DNA of 64,000 bases, taken from positions 186,001 to 250,000 of the forward strand of contig NZ_JAGGPT010000006.1 of NCBI RefSeq assembly GCF_018613715.1, written 5' to 3'. Below, one piece after another: positions 40,506 through 49,518 of the stretch. The position numbers and the translations under genes were made by a program. Under the pieces are notes generated by a model. It saw nothing but the letters and a program-made list of their open reading frames with translations. It ran no database searches and was not told where the DNA came from. This stretch comes from Chryseobacterium sp. ISL-6. GTDB lineage: Bacteria > Bacteroidota > Bacteroidia > Flavobacteriales > Weeksellaceae. How positions within the stretch are numbered: position 1 is the stretch's first letter; every line of letters starts with the position of its first letter.

Positions 40506-41885
40506 TTAATTCTTTTTCTTCACTTTAGCTTTAGCCTTTTTAACCCCATCTTTTATAAAAGGATATTTTTTCTGCATATCCTGAACAAGAGTTGAGTCCA
40601 AGTCTAACGCCTGTTGAAGCGATTCAATTCCTTTTTCCTGTTCTCTCAGGTTGAAATAACAGTTGCTTAGCTGATAATACAATTCTGCTCTGTTGTGATT
40701 TTCTATTGCTTTATATAAAATCGTAACCGCTTCTTCATACTCACCCAAAAGCATTAATACTTCTGAATATGCATACCAATTGTAAAACCTTGAAGGCTCA
40801 GAAGCGACCAGTTTCTTTAAGCAAGAAAGGCTTTCTTCAAACTTTCCTGAATCGATGAACAAAAATGCCAATCTTTTCTGATAATCAAGATTGCTGTCGT
40901 TCAGGTGGGTTGCTTCTTTTGCAAAATGCAGTGCTTCTGCCATTCCGCCCATCTCTTCATATAAGTACGACTGCTCCATCATAGAAAGATAGAACTGAGG
41001 ATCTTCTCTCAATGACTTCTGAAAAGAATTTAATGCCACGATCGGCTGTTTCAATGCTTTATAGCACAATCCGATTTTATAATAAGTAAATGCTTTCGTA
41101 TATTCCAATTCAAGCATTTCCTCATAAACCTCGATTGCTTTCTTATATTGCCCTAAAGCCTCATAACAAGCAGACTTATTAGCATACACTCCCACAGAAG
41201 ATGAATTGATCGCTAAAAGGTAATCAAACCCTTTGATCGCCTCCTCATAATTCTTTCTGTTGAAATAGAATTGTCCGTATTCATACCAAGCGGTCTCAGA
41301 ATAAGAAAATTCATCTAAATATTCATTCAAAAAGGCAATAGCCTCCTCACTCTTTTTTAAATCATTAAAGCAGATCATACAGTTCTCCAACGCATATTCA
41401 TCCGTTGGGTCTTCTTTCAATGCTTTTTTATAATGTATAAGAGCGTTGAAAGGATCTCCCAGGTTTACATATTCATCCGCGATAAAATTGTGAAGGAAGT
41501 TTTCTTCTTCTTTCAATTCTAATGCTTTTTTACAAATATCGATAGCCCTTCTAGGATTTCCCAAATTCGAATAATACTTGGCGTAACAAACTAAAAAGTC
41601 CGTGTGCTCCATGGATGAAGCCTTTAACTCGTCAATTAGTTCTTTTGCCGTATTATAATCTTCCCACTCCAACAGGACTTCAAGCTTTTTGATCTTGATG
41701 TCTAGTGAATTAGGATGAAGCTTTAGGCCATAAGTAACAGCATTATCTGCATAGTTAAAATCGCCCAGCTCCAGATAATAAACAATAATGTCTTCCAGTT
41801 CTTCTGTATCGAAATAGAATTCATCATTATTTTCAATCATTTCTTCGAACTTTTTTACAAGTTCATTTCCAAAATATTCTTCCAA
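40506..41885 (-). CDS. Tetratricopeptide-repeat protein
   Basis: A 459-residue soluble protein made almost wholly of TPR helices, about 11-12 repeats of 34 residues (for example NPRRAIDICKKALEL, DPFNALIHYKKALKEDPTDEYA, QYKKAIEVYEEMLELEY, QEKGIESLQQALDLDST). There is no signal peptide. The tail is Lys-rich (VKKAKAKVKKKN). TPR arrays are protein-binding scaffolds, and no partner is encoded nearby. It is a single gene convergent with the EamA gene. Confidence 0.92.
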   Translation of the reverse strand: MEEYFGNELVKKFEEMIENNDEFYFDTEELEDIIVYYLELGDFNYADNAVTYGLKLHPNSLDIKIKKLEVLLEWEDYNTAKELIDELKASSMEHTDFLVCYAKYYSNLGNPRRAIDICKKALELKEEENFLHNFIADEYVNLGDPFNALIHYKKALKEDPTDEYALENCMICFNDLKKSEEAIAFLNEYLDEFSYSETAWYEYGQFYFNRKNYEEAIKGFDYLLAINSSSVGVYANKSACYEALGQYKKAIEVYEEMLELEYTKAFTYYKIGLCYKALKQPIVALNSFQKSLREDPQFYLSMMEQSYLYEEMGGMAEALHFAKEATHLNDSNLDYQKRLAFLFIDSGKFEESLSCLKKLVASEPSRFYNWYAYSEVLMLLGEYEEAVTILYKAIENHNRAELYYQLSNCYFNLREQEKGIESLQQALDLDSTLVQDMQKKYPFIKDGVKKAKAKVKKKN

Positions 41886-42093
41886 TATAGTGTCTACTCA
41901 GTCAGCCAATGCCCGAATTTTCTTGCGAACCTCGGCAAACTTATTTAATTAATATACTACTTCTGAAATTGTTATTCAAAATTACTGCAAATTTGCGACT
42001 TTTTTTTGAATTATGTTTTCGTAATTTTCTATCCTAAAGATAGTAAAAAGAAGAATATAATAAAAGAAATGTGGATAAAAAGAGGGATTCACA

Positions 42094-43062
42094 TTAAATT
42101 AATACGACTAACCTTTTTCTGTTAGGAATTTCATTTTCCCAAATTGTTTTAATGTCTTTTAAATCAACGTTTTCCGTTTCCATTTTCAATTTTCCATCTG
42201 CTGCTGCCTGAAACATTTCGGGAATAATCTCTGTGAGTAATAATCTAAATTCCTCCGGAGACCAGCTTCCCAAACCGGAACCCGAAATCTGCAGGTCAGT
42301 ACCCCTCAGGATTTGTGACGATAACTGAATGGTATCTCCACTCATTCCCCCTACAGAAACCAGCCTTGTTTTATGAGAAAAATTTCCATCTCCTTTTATG
42401 GCTGATAAAAGAAGCTCAACAGAATGCCCCCAGATATAATCCAGAACAACATCGATAGGAGTCTGATGATGGATATCTTTTATTCTTTGCTTAAAATCTT
42501 CATCATCCAATTTTAAAGAGATCACCTCATCGGCTCCCAATTCATGTAGAGATTTCAACGCGTCTTCATTTCTTCCGGTAACAATTATTTTTTTGGCTCC
42601 GTATAATTTCGCCACCTGAACGGCAATTTTACCTGTTACTCCTGTAGCCCCGTTAATAAGAACTGTTTCCCCTTCTTTTAACTGTGTTTTAAATTTCAGT
42701 CCCATTGCTGATCCCATTACTGCATTGGGTAATGCTGAGGCTATTGAAAAGTCTAATCCCTCGGGAACAGGAACGATCATTTTTTTGTCGGCTACCGCTT
42801 TTTCGGCTACGGTTCCTTTTTTACTGAAGAAATAGACTTTAGATCCGTCTTCCAATAATCCGGCGCCATCACTTCCGACAACAGTAGGTTTATGTTCCTC
42901 ATTTGCCGTTGAATAATGTTTTCCGCTTGCCCTTGCTCTGTCGAGATGTTTGATAGACGCTGCTTTTACATAAATCAACTGTTCATTATCCTGAACTTCA
43001 GGATCAGGGAAATCTGCATATTGAGGAATTTCTCCTTTTTCAAATACTATTGCTGCTTTCAT
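42094..43062 (-). CDS. Quinone-oxidoreductase-like MDR family protein
   Basis: A 322-residue medium-chain dehydrogenase/reductase of the zinc-free quinone-oxidoreductase type. Seen: the GroES-like N-terminal half with KPTVVGSDGAG, and the NADPH-binding LINGATGVTGKIAVQVAKLYGAKKIIVTGR; Cys ligands for zinc are absent. Such enzymes reduce quinones or reactive alkenals using NADPH. It lies 73 bases downstream of the Crp/Fnr-type gene on the same strand, so it may belong to that regulator's unit. Confidence 0.88.
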   Translation of the reverse strand: MKAAIVFEKGEIPQYADFPDPEVQDNEQLIYVKAASIKHLDRARASGKHYSTANEEHKPTVVGSDGAGLLEDGSKVYFFSKKGTVAEKAVADKKMIVPVPEGLDFSIASALPNAVMGSAMGLKFKTQLKEGETVLINGATGVTGKIAVQVAKLYGAKKIIVTGRNEDALKSLHELGADEVISLKLDDEDFKQRIKDIHHQTPIDVVLDYIWGHSVELLLSAIKGDGNFSHKTRLVSVGGMSGDTIQLSSQILRGTDLQISGSGLGSWSPEEFRLLLTEIIPEMFQAAADGKLKMETENVDLKDIKTIWENEIPNRKRLVVLI

Positions 43063-43135
43063 TCTATTTAATTTTTATACAAAATTATTCCTAAAGCGAC
43101 TCGTTGTGCAATAACATTTGTAATCAGTTAAGCTC

Positions 43136-43711
43136 TTATTTTTCTTTCAGGATCTTACTTTTTATTCTGCTGAGATGCACCGTGGTAATTCCAAGATAAG
43201 ATGCAATATAATGCTGAGGGACTCTTTTGATGATCTCTGGCTTTTCCCTTGTAAGATTGAGGTATCGTTGTTGTGGACTGTCTTTAATAAATGAAAAAAA
43301 ATGTTTCATATAATCAAAAGTCCGCTCAAAAATGGAATCCATAAACCGGTCTCTTAATTGAGGATCTTCATAGATCTCAGCTAAAATTTTATCAACAGTA
43401 GGCTTGTCTATTTTCCACAACACGCAGGGTTCAATCGTTTCAAAAGAAACCATACTTGGCAATCCTTTTCTAAAGCTTTCCAGGGATGAAAACATGGTAT
43501 TTTCCATAAAAAACTGGAATGTGATATCTTTTCCATCATTATTATACCAGGCCCGCGCCATTCCTTTTTCTACATAATAAGCATGTAAAGACACTTCATC
43601 TTCTTTCAAAAGGATTGTTTTTGCGGGAACTTCCATTCGTTTGAATTCTTTCACAAATTCTGCACATTTGGCTTTTGGAAAAGGAAATCTGTTTTTGAGG
43701 TGCTCAAACAT
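43136..43711 (-). CDS. Crp/Fnr-family transcriptional regulator
   Basis: A 191-residue regulator with an N-terminal cyclic-nucleotide-binding-like beta barrel (LKEDEVSLHAYYVEKGMARAWYNNDGKD) and a C-terminal helix-turn-helix (VPQHYIASYLGITTVHLSRIKSKI). The residues that bind cAMP in CRP are not evident, nor is an Fe-S Cys set as in FNR, so the ligand is unknown. Many such short regulators in Bacteroidota sit upstream of an oxidoreductase they are thought to control, as here. Confidence 0.9.
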   Translation of the reverse strand: MFEHLKNRFPFPKAKCAEFVKEFKRMEVPAKTILLKEDEVSLHAYYVEKGMARAWYNNDGKDITFQFFMENTMFSSLESFRKGLPSMVSFETIEPCVLWKIDKPTVDKILAEIYEDPQLRDRFMDSIFERTFDYMKHFFSFIKDSPQQRYLNLTREKPEIIKRVPQHYIASYLGITTVHLSRIKSKILKEK

Positions 43712-43720
43712 TTTTTAAGT

Positions 43721-43753
43721 ATAAAAAAGAACGGAACATAATGCCCCGTTCTT
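43721..43753 (-). terminator. Terminator of glmM
   Basis: AAGAACGG (43727-43734) pairs with CCGTTCTT (43746-43753); on the minus strand it is followed by a T-run. It separates glmM from the Crp/Fnr-type gene. Confidence 0.8.
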
Positions 43754-43760
43754 GTTATTT

Positions 43761-45143
43761 TTAAATCAAACTATTTATTTTTGCGATGATCTCATCTGCC
43801 AGCTGATCTGCTTCTTCCTGAGATTTAGCTTCAGTATATATTCTGATAATAGGTTCTGTATTCGATTTACGAAGGTGCACCCAATTATTTTCAAAATCTA
43901 TTTTTACACCATCTATCGTAGAAACCTCTTCATTCTGATATTCCTTTTCCATTTTTGTTAAAATATCATCTACATTGATTTCAGGAGTCAGTTCAATTTT
44001 CTTCTTACCCATAAAATAACTTGGATAACCAGCTCTTAATTCTGAAACGGTCTTATTTTCTTTAGCTAAATAAGTAAGGAAAAGGGCTACACCAACCAAT
44101 GAATCTCTTCCGTAATGCAAGTCAGGATAAATGATCCCTCCGTTTCCTTCACCTCCGATTACTGCATTTTTCTCTTTCATTAAGGTAACCACGTTTACCT
44201 CTCCTACAGCACTTGCGAAATATTCTGAATGATGATTTTGAGCGATATCTCTCAAAGCACGGCTTGAAGAAAGGTTTGAAATAGCCACCCCATTTTTATT
44301 CTTTAATAAATAATCTGCGATAGCTACCAGGGTATATTCTTCCCCGAACATTTCTCCTTTCTCATCGATCAGTGCCAATCTGTCTACATCCGGATCTACA
44401 ACAACTCCGAAGTCAGCATTTTCTTTCTTCACCAATTCGCAGATATCTCCTAAATGCTCTTTTAATGGTTCAGGATTGTGAGGAAATTGTCCGTTGGGCT
44501 CACAGTATAGTTTTACCGTTTCACACCCTAGCTTGTCAAGCAACATTGGAATAGCAATTCCTCCTGTTGAGTTTACGGCGTCTAAAACAACTTTGAATTT
44601 TTTAGCTTTAATCGCTTCTACATCTACCATTGGTAAATCAAGGATCTGCTGAATATGAATATCAAAAGCATCATCTCTTGTTTCATATTTTCCTAAATCA
44701 TCTACTTCTGCAAAATTGAAATCTTCGCTTTCAGCGATAGCCAACATTTCTGCTCCATTCTCACCACTGATGAATTCTCCTTTTTCGTTAAGTAATTTAA
44801 GTGCGTTCCATTGTTTTGGATTGTGAGAGGCGGTAAGGATAATCCCTCCGTCTGCCTTCAGTTCAGGCACCATGATTTCAACGGTTGGTGTTGTAGAAAG
44901 TCCAAGATCAACAACATTAATTCCTAAACCTTGTAATGTAGCCGTTACCAGAGAAGAAACCATTCCACCGGAAATTCTGGCGTCTCTTCCTATAACAAGC
45001 GTTAAATCTTTTTTGTTTTTATTATTCTGAAGCCAAGTTCCGAATGCTGAAGCGAACTTTACCACATCAAGTGGCGTCAAGTTATCATTCACTTTTCCTC
45101 CGATCGTTCCTCGGATTCCTGAAATACTTTTAATTAATGACAT
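43761..45143 (-). CDS. glmM: Phosphoglucosamine mutase
   Basis: A 460-residue alpha-D-phosphohexomutase family enzyme; GlmM converts glucosamine 6-phosphate to glucosamine 1-phosphate for UDP-GlcNAc and peptidoglycan synthesis. Seen: SGIRGTIGG at the N-terminus, the phosphoserine loop ILTASHNPKQWNALK (Ser106), the metal-binding DPDVDRLAL, the sugar-binding GGEGNGGIIYP and the phosphate-binding RKSNTEPIIRIY. A phosphomannomutase/phosphoglucomutase reading is possible for this family, but the overall form fits GlmM of Bacteroidota. Single gene with its own terminator. Confidence 0.92.
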   Translation of the reverse strand: MSLIKSISGIRGTIGGKVNDNLTPLDVVKFASAFGTWLQNNKNKKDLTLVIGRDARISGGMVSSLVTATLQGLGINVVDLGLSTTPTVEIMVPELKADGGIILTASHNPKQWNALKLLNEKGEFISGENGAEMLAIAESEDFNFAEVDDLGKYETRDDAFDIHIQQILDLPMVDVEAIKAKKFKVVLDAVNSTGGIAIPMLLDKLGCETVKLYCEPNGQFPHNPEPLKEHLGDICELVKKENADFGVVVDPDVDRLALIDEKGEMFGEEYTLVAIADYLLKNKNGVAISNLSSSRALRDIAQNHHSEYFASAVGEVNVVTLMKEKNAVIGGEGNGGIIYPDLHYGRDSLVGVALFLTYLAKENKTVSELRAGYPSYFMGKKKIELTPEINVDDILTKMEKEYQNEEVSTIDGVKIDFENNWVHLRKSNTEPIIRIYTEAKSQEEADQLADEIIAKINSLI

Positions 45144-45177
45144 TGTGGGTCTTTTGTAAGTTTAAATTCTATTTAAT

Positions 45178-45201
45178 ATTTTGCTTAAGGCAAAGCAAAA
45201 T
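45178..45201 (-). terminator. Possible terminator of the feo operon
   Basis: ATTTTGCTT (45178-45186) and AAGCAAAAT (45193-45201) form a 9-bp hairpin about 33 bases after the Cys-rich gene. The T-tract after it is poor. Confidence 0.4.
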
Positions 45202-45233
45202 TAGAAATTATTTACATGATTTGCATGACAAAT

Positions 45234-45386
45234 TTATGAACAACCGCAATCTTTATCACAACCCCCGCCTTTAGAATTGAATTTTTTAGGGGCAAAGTTC
45301 TTCCTGATCACTCTAAATAAAGAGTAGCAGGCAAATCCCACGATTAATATTACGATTATGTATTGAAAAATTAATGAAGAGTTCAT
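45234..45386 (-). CDS. FeoB-associated Cys-rich membrane protein
   Basis: A 50-residue protein: one membrane helix (about 5-26, IFQYIIVILIVGFACYSLF), then a basic stretch (RVIRKNFAPKKF) and a Cys-rich end (GGGCDKDCGCS). This matches the small FeoB-associated proteins (FeoB_associated/virus attachment p12 family label). The start at 45386 overlaps the feoB stop by one base; a longer reading frame upstream lies within feoB and is not used. The cysteines might pass or bind iron at the cytosolic side of FeoB, which is inference. Confidence 0.85.
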   Translation of the reverse strand: MNSSLIFQYIIVILIVGFACYSLFRVIRKNFAPKKFNSKGGGCDKDCGCS

Positions 45387-47419
45387 TATTTTAAAATTTG
45401 ATAAATAAACATTGACACAAAGTATGCCAAACCAGTCATCATTACCACCTGAAAGCCAGTCCATTTCCAGCTTTTGGTTTCTCTGTAAACTACTGCAAGT
45501 GTAGAAACACACTGCATTGCAAATGCGTAAAACATAAGTACGGATATTCCTGTCGCAAAATTAAACACTTTCTCCCCATTTGGTTTTACATCATGTCTCA
45601 TTTTATCTATTACTTTCATTTCAGGAGCATCATCATCCAAACTGTATAAAGTAGACATTGTTCCCACGAAAACTTCTCTGGCAACAAAACTGGTTATAAT
45701 TCCAACGCCCATTTTCCAGTCATATCCCAATGGGGCAATTGCCGGCTCTATCGCTTTACCCATCTTTGCAAGATAGGAATGATCTAATTTTACATCAGTA
45801 GCGACCATCTGATTGGATTTTTGTGATGGGCCGAAATAACTTAAAAACCAAATAATGATACTCACAATAAAGATTATTTTCCCGGCTCCGGTGATAAAAT
45901 CCCAAACTTTTCCTAACACCATTTTAAAGTCGTATCCGAAAAGTGGTTTTTTATAGGTTGGTAAATCCATTACCAGATAGGTCTTCCCTTTATCTTTAAT
46001 AAATCTTTTAAGAATAGCAGCAGAAAATAAAGCAACAAGGAAACCTAATAAATACATTCCCATTAAAACAAGTGCCTTATATTTTATTCCTAAAAAGCTT
46101 TTGTCTGAAATGACCAATCCAATGATGATACTGTAAACAGGAAGTCTGGCAGAACAAGTCATAAATGGTGTTACCAAAATGGTTAACAATCTTTCTTTTA
46201 CGTTTTCAATATTTCGGGTTGAGATCACTGCAGGAATAGCACAGGCTGTTCCCGAAACCAGCGGCACGATACTTTTTCCATTTAACCCAAAAGGACGTAA
46301 GAATCTATCCATCAGGAAAATAACCCTTGCCATATATCCTGAATCTTCCAATAAATATAAGAAGTAAAGTAAAATACCAATTTGTGGCGCAAAAACCATA
46401 ATCCCTCCCAATCCAGGAATAATTCCGTTTGAAACTAAAGAATTAACTGGACCATCAGGAAGATGTTCGCCTGTAAATGCAGATAGCCATGAAAAGAAAC
46501 TTTCAATCCAGTTCATAGGAAATTCTGCCAGAAAGAAAACGCTCTGGAATATGATTAGTAAGATAAACATGAAAACGACATATCCCCAGAATTTATGAAC
46601 CAGAACCTTATCGAGTTTTTCCGTCAATAATTCTTTGAACTGAGGTTTTTTAGTGATAACATTTGCTAAAACCTTATCTATATTTTGATATCTTCTTACG
46701 GTTTCCTGAACCTGTAATCTTTTTGGAACTAAACTTTTAGCATCTGCTCCATTAAGCAGATCATTTATTGATTCTATTTTTCCAAGCCCTGGACCAGAAG
46801 ATATACTCATCCATGCTTTATACTCATTATCAAAACCTTTGTGAGCCTTAATTTGAGAAATAAAATCTTTATGTTCGTTAGGTGTTTCAAAAGAAATGTG
46901 ATCTCTTTTTTGAAAATCACTGTTGAAAACAGCTTCTCTTATTTCATCGATACCAATCTGCTCTTTGGCATTGGTCTGGATAATTTTAATATTTAAAGCT
47001 TCTGAAAATTGTTTGATATCAATATTAATCCCTCTTCTCTCTGCCTGGTCAATCTGATTAACCACCAAAATCATGGGAATTCCCAGATCCTGGATCTGCT
47101 GGAAAAGAAGAAGTCCTCTTTTTAAGCTTAGTGCTTCAAGAATATAAACTACTCCTGCATAATTCTTCTGTTCATCGATCAGAAATTTAGAAAAAATAGC
47201 CTCATCCTCGGAGCTTGGATAAATACTGTAAGAACCTGGTAGATCAATTACCTCAACCTCTTCATCTTTATACCTGTAGTTCCCGGAATAACTAGCTACA
47301 GTAACACCCGCATAATTTCCTGTTTTCTGCTTTTTATTGCAGAGTGTGTTGAAAACCGTAGATTTTCCCACATTAGGATTTCCTACTAAAAGGATCTGTT
47401 TTTTCGTATTTTCCTGCAT
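45386..47419 (-). CDS. feoB: Ferrous iron transport protein B
   Basis: A 677-residue FeoB, the G-protein-coupled ferrous-iron carrier of the inner membrane. Seen: the G domain with G1 GNPNVGKST (13-21), DLPGSYS (G3) and NQID (G4), then a helical spacer, and a membrane part with the Gate motifs (for example GTACAIPAVISTRNIENVKERLLT; the Cys of TACAIP is kept; TPFMTCSARLPVYS; ITSFVAREVFVGTM). The length is a little short of the E. coli form but normal for the group. It overlaps feoA by one base upstream and the Cys-rich gene by one base downstream, so the three are translationally coupled. Confidence 0.96.
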   Translation of the reverse strand: MQENTKKQILLVGNPNVGKSTVFNTLCNKKQKTGNYAGVTVASYSGNYRYKDEEVEVIDLPGSYSIYPSSEDEAIFSKFLIDEQKNYAGVVYILEALSLKRGLLLFQQIQDLGIPMILVVNQIDQAERRGINIDIKQFSEALNIKIIQTNAKEQIGIDEIREAVFNSDFQKRDHISFETPNEHKDFISQIKAHKGFDNEYKAWMSISSGPGLGKIESINDLLNGADAKSLVPKRLQVQETVRRYQNIDKVLANVITKKPQFKELLTEKLDKVLVHKFWGYVVFMFILLIIFQSVFFLAEFPMNWIESFFSWLSAFTGEHLPDGPVNSLVSNGIIPGLGGIMVFAPQIGILLYFLYLLEDSGYMARVIFLMDRFLRPFGLNGKSIVPLVSGTACAIPAVISTRNIENVKERLLTILVTPFMTCSARLPVYSIIIGLVISDKSFLGIKYKALVLMGMYLLGFLVALFSAAILKRFIKDKGKTYLVMDLPTYKKPLFGYDFKMVLGKVWDFITGAGKIIFIVSIIIWFLSYFGPSQKSNQMVATDVKLDHSYLAKMGKAIEPAIAPLGYDWKMGVGIITSFVAREVFVGTMSTLYSLDDDAPEMKVIDKMRHDVKPNGEKVFNFATGISVLMFYAFAMQCVSTLAVVYRETKSWKWTGFQVVMMTGLAYFVSMFIYQILK

Positions 47420-47691
47420 TAATCCAAATCTTGTACAATGATATAATCTCCTTCTTCCTCTCTAAGAGCAATCCGGCTTTTCTCCTCTCCAAATTCAACA
47501 TACATGGGACCATTAAACGGAGCCTGATACAAAATCCTAAAAACAGTTTCCGGTAAAAGTCCCATTTCTATAATTTTGTTCGGCATCTTTAGATGGTCAT
47601 TATCATAGTCCAGTATTTTCCCCATTTTATTCTTAGGAAAACCGCTTAATTTATGTAGATCCTTCTCTTTCAAAGCCTGCTTTTTGTACAT
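47419..47691 (-). CDS. feoA: FeoA family protein
   Basis: A 90-residue SH3-like FeoA protein that assists FeoB (GFPKNKMGKILDYD, KIIEMGLLPETVFRILYQAPF, GPMYVEFGEEKSRIALREEE). The start at 47691 is the only one giving the full domain. Its stop overlaps the feoB start by one base. On the minus strand, TACATTTG (47693-47700) immediately precedes the ATG; a 21-bp imperfect palindrome sits just upstream of it, a possible metal-regulator site. Confidence 0.93.
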   Translation of the reverse strand: MYKKQALKEKDLHKLSGFPKNKMGKILDYDNDHLKMPNKIIEMGLLPETVFRILYQAPFNGPMYVEFGEEKSRIALREEEGDYIIVQDLD

Positions 47692-47703
47692 GCAAATGTA
47701 CGC

Positions 47704-47724
47704 TATTTAAATTTAATCTAAATA
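47704..47724 (-). promoter_or_regulatory. AT-rich imperfect palindrome before feoA, possible iron-regulator site
   Basis: TATTTA and TAAATA arms enclose nine bases, just upstream of a TACATTTG (-7-like box on the minus strand at 47693-47700). Fur- or DtxR-type sites are often 19-21-bp palindromes of this kind near feoA, but in such AT-rich DNA the match is weak evidence. Confidence 0.3.
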
Positions 47725-47745
47725 ACCTTTGGTTTAAAAAAAATA

Positions 47746-47774
47746 AACCCAAATGCTTAAAAAACATTTGGGTT
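47746..47774 (-). terminator. Terminator of the GLPGLI gene
   Basis: AACCCAAATG/CATTTGGGTT, perfect 10-bp arms and a nine-base loop, T-rich tail on the minus strand. Confidence 0.8.
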
Positions 47775-47808
47775 CACTTGATAAAATATAATTTAGTTAG
47801 TTGAATGT

Positions 47809-48714
47809 CTATTTTTTCTTCTTGTCTGCTACCTCAACTTTTTCAATTGGGTTATCGTTGGCATTAAAGAATTCTTTGTATTGCTTTTCCTGCTTTTTCA
47901 TCATATCTCCAAGTGTTCCGTCCATTCCTGGTATCGTCTTGGAAAGCATTTCCTGAGTCATCATAGGTCTCATGGTAGCAAAAGGATCCTTCTTAAAATC
48001 ATTGTATGTTTTTTCAAACTTCTCTCTTGTCAGTTCATTTACTTTTCCTCCTTTCGCCTGCATTAGATTTTCAACATATGAATACTCTGTATAATCTTTT
48101 ACTTTTTTATTTCCTTGAAGAACCCAAGAATAATCTTTAGCATCATCTTCTATTTTAACAATTAGTCCCGGAAGACCAGAAAACTTATAAGGTCCGTCCT
48201 GGAAGGGTAGATCAGTACTGAACCACGCCGTCCATTTTCTTCCTCCAAACTCTGTAGTCGCCTTTTGAGTGTTATATGCTCCTATCTTTTGTTTCTCATT
48301 CTGAATGTTCCAGTTAAATTTCGGTTCTTCATTATAGCCGATATTACTTGGTGTAAATCCACTGGCAATTTTATCCACATACTGAACTTTCATGCTCGGG
48401 TATGATTTATAGATCCTTGCTGAAAGTTTTGGCTGCTTAATCGTTTTTGAAAGGTCTTTCATCACGCCTGCCTTCTGCATTGCTTCTATTTCTATTTTCA
48501 GAATAGAATCCTGGGCGATGATCGTGTAATCTTGGTATATAGATCTGTTTTTGTCTGTAATATCCAATATAGTGACCACCTTATCAATCTTTGTAGAATC
48601 CTTTTTAGGTTTAAAGGTAAGTTCGTAAAAGAAACGGTTTGCAGTTTCTTTAGATTCCTGAGCATTTGCAACAGCAAAAAGAGCAATTAAAAATACTGAG
48701 AAGAGCTTTTTCAT
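47809..48714 (-). CDS. GLPGLI family protein
   Basis: A 301-residue exported protein of the GLPGLI family, named after the motif seen here exactly (FSGLPGLIVKIED at about residue 180). It starts with a signal peptide (MKKLFSVFLIALFAVANAQ). The family is common in Bacteroidota, often next to outer-membrane barrel proteins with a carboxypeptidase-regulatory domain, as in this window (49519-52266), although a DinB gene lies between them here. Function unknown; the periplasm is the likely place. It has its own terminator. Confidence 0.93.
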   Translation of the reverse strand: MKKLFSVFLIALFAVANAQESKETANRFFYELTFKPKKDSTKIDKVVTILDITDKNRSIYQDYTIIAQDSILKIEIEAMQKAGVMKDLSKTIKQPKLSARIYKSYPSMKVQYVDKIASGFTPSNIGYNEEPKFNWNIQNEKQKIGAYNTQKATTEFGGRKWTAWFSTDLPFQDGPYKFSGLPGLIVKIEDDAKDYSWVLQGNKKVKDYTEYSYVENLMQAKGGKVNELTREKFEKTYNDFKKDPFATMRPMMTQEMLSKTIPGMDGTLGDMMKKQEKQYKEFFNANDNPIEKVEVADKKKK

Positions 48715-48959
48715 TGTAATAATGTTTACTTATTAGTTACCATTTCTATAAAAATGTTACAGTTTTTTTTGGTTTTAATCGTAACACTTTCATTTTAAGT
48801 TAATTGAAAAAAGTTTTCAAGCCTATTTGACAACACGCTAAGATTGATTTCAATATTGTTCTTGCTTCTTTATTTTGTTTTTTGAAAAGATTATTATTCT
48901 CTTAAAATGATATTCATACTAAAAGCTTTAACTTTAAATACCTAAAAACAAAAATTAAT

Positions 48960-49454
48960 ATGGACACCTTATCTCAATTAAAATCAGAACTCGATAACGA
49001 GTATCAGACGACCAGAAAGTTCTTCGACATTTATCCTGATGACAAAAATGATTTCGCTCCCCATGAAAAGAGCATGAAAATGAAACCTCTAGCCAATCAC
49101 CTTGCCGACATTTTTGAATGGCCGAATACGATGCTGAAAACATCAGAACTGGATTTTGGCACCGCTGAGTATCCTACATTATCTTCTACAAAAGAAGATC
49201 TGTTGAAAAAATTAGATGACAACTTTAAATCAGGTATTGATGCATTAGAAAATGCAAAAGAAGAAGAGCTAGATTCCACCTGGGCTTTGAAAAACAACGG
49301 TCATGAATTGGCAAAGTGGACGAAGTATGCGTCAATCCGTCATAGTTTAAATCAAATAACCCATCACAGAGCACAACTTGGAGTGTATTACAGACTCAAT
49401 GACATTCCATTACCTGGAAGTTATGGGCCATCTGCGGATGTACAGAGTTTTTAA
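48960..49454 (+). CDS. DinB family protein
   Basis: A 164-residue four-helix-bundle protein of the DinB/YfiT-like fold. Seen: the first metal His in LANHLADIFEWP and the paired histidines near the end (ITHHRAQLGVYYRL), typical of the His3 metal site; the C-terminal GSYGPSADVQ is a family hallmark. Relatives are thiol-dependent S-transferases (bacillithiol or mycothiol) or uncharacterised. Given the bacilliredoxin-like gene at 3291, a bacillithiol link is conceivable but not shown. It is a single gene, convergent with the outer-membrane barrel gene through a shared terminator. Confidence 0.9.
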   Translation: MDTLSQLKSELDNEYQTTRKFFDIYPDDKNDFAPHEKSMKMKPLANHLADIFEWPNTMLKTSELDFGTAEYPTLSSTKEDLLKKLDDNFKSGIDALENAKEEELDSTWALKNNGHELAKWTKYASIRHSLNQITHHRAQLGVYYRLNDIPLPGSYGPSADVQSF

Positions 49455-49470
49455 AAATATTTTTAAATAA

Positions 49471-49500
49471 AAAAACCAATCTCTCGGGATTGGTTTTTTT
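49471..49500. terminator. Bidirectional terminator between DinB and the barrel gene
   Basis: AAAAACCAATC/GATTGGTTTTT hairpin around CTCTCGG-type loop with A-run and T-run on both sides. Confidence 0.85.
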
Positions 49501-49518
49501 TCTGTTTATTTTAGTTTA

